Shown here piece after piece: positions 63,878 through 64,000 of a stretch of DNA of 64,000 nt. The position numbers and the translations under genes are program-made. Numbering within the stretch: position 1 is the stretch's first letter; each line of letters starts with the position of its first letter. Below the pieces are notes generated by a model, which worked only from the letters and a program-made list of their open reading frames with translations, was not told the DNA's origin and ran no database searches. Origin of the DNA: Rhizobium sophorae (GTDB lineage: Bacteria; Pseudomonadota; Alphaproteobacteria; Rhizobiales; Rhizobiaceae); the NCBI RefSeq assembly GCF_013087515.1, contig NZ_JABFCN010000030.1, positions 248,001-312,000 of the forward strand. The letters run 5' to 3'.

Positions 63878-64000
63878 TCATTGGCGCCTTCGGTTCGAAG
63901 ATCCACGCCGGATGGACGACCACATATCAGTGACTTGCCAGCTTGGCTTCCGGTAGGGCGTCGCCAGCCGCACCATGTCGGGCGCGGTGAGCACCGACAC
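63878..64000 (-). CDS. Possible 3' end of a minus-strand gene cut by the window
   Basis: The minus strand is open from the window edge to a TGA at 63878-63880, giving about 40 residues (VSVLTAPDMVRLATPYRKPS, WQVTDMWSSI, then a basic end). The basic tail RRGSSNRRRQ and lack of a known motif make it uncertain. I do not recognise the family. Confidence 0.3.
   Translation of the reverse strand: MSVLTAPDMVRLATPYRKPSWQVTDMWSSIRRGSSNRRRQ

Overview
This window is a stretch of chromosome from an alphaproteobacterium of the Rhizobium / Agrobacterium / Sinorhizobium group, most likely Rhizobium itself. The evidence is high-GC coding sequence, the lpiA-atvA and sqdBDC lipid operons, an rcdA homologue flanked by CtrA boxes, a zapA gene followed by a 6S RNA-like segment, and two copies of a palindromic element resembling the Rhizobium-specific intergenic mosaic elements (RIME). 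I see no insertion sequence, prophage, CRISPR array, tRNA or rRNA gene. Nearly all of it is core chromosome.

Layout. 0-2 kb: a truncated SDR oxidoreductase and its TetR regulator, which appear to share an operator, then a SuhB-like inositol monophosphatase. 2-6.4 kb: a MotA/TolQ-like channel with an OmpA-like partner, an ECF sigma factor with its YCII (DGPF) protein, and a small DUF1508 protein. 6.6-13 kb: an orphan Bug/TctC solute receptor, an ABC exporter, rpmE, rcdA, a predicted small RNA, a DUF1192 protein, an MFS transporter and a 54-codon membrane protein. 13-24.2 kb: PhzF, then the glycolysis/Calvin-type genes fbaB, pgk, gap and tkt, all on the minus strand and interrupted by a K+/H+ antiporter and small genes, then a DUF4164 gene, zapA and 6S RNA on the plus strand. 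24.2-31 kb: a phytase-like secreted esterase, an epimerase, several small regulators and SRPBCC/VOC proteins, gnd, and a mechanosensitive-channel remnant. 31-35 kb: lpiA-atvA (lysyl-phosphatidylglycerol metabolism). 35-40 kb: DinB, NUDIX, phosphoesterase and ruvB, vapC, vapB, ruvA, ruvC in one minus-strand run. 40-47.8 kb: a chemoreceptor, a luciferase-like oxidoreductase, yebC, a PNPOx protein, a metallo-hydrolase, a YmdB-like phosphodiesterase and fau. 48-52 kb: the sulfolipid operon sqdBDC. 52-58.7 kb: the complete Tol-Pal operon. 58.7-64 kb: tilS, ftsH and glmM.

The most interesting features are five. (1) A small gene between tolA and tolB fuses a TolB-like signal peptide to a TolA-like C-terminal domain, exactly what a tandem duplication across the tolA/tolB junction would make. 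(2) A RIME-like palindromic element lies in frame inside tilS and adds about 50 residues; a sibling copy sits inside the sqd operon. (3) Two TTAA-N7-TTAA CtrA boxes and a three-stem-loop RNA candidate lie beside rcdA. (4) A vapBC toxin-antitoxin pair is spliced into the ruvCAB operon with ATGA overlaps. (5) A 27-bp palindrome lies upstream of fbaB, and a matched pair of TetR-type operators links the first two genes.
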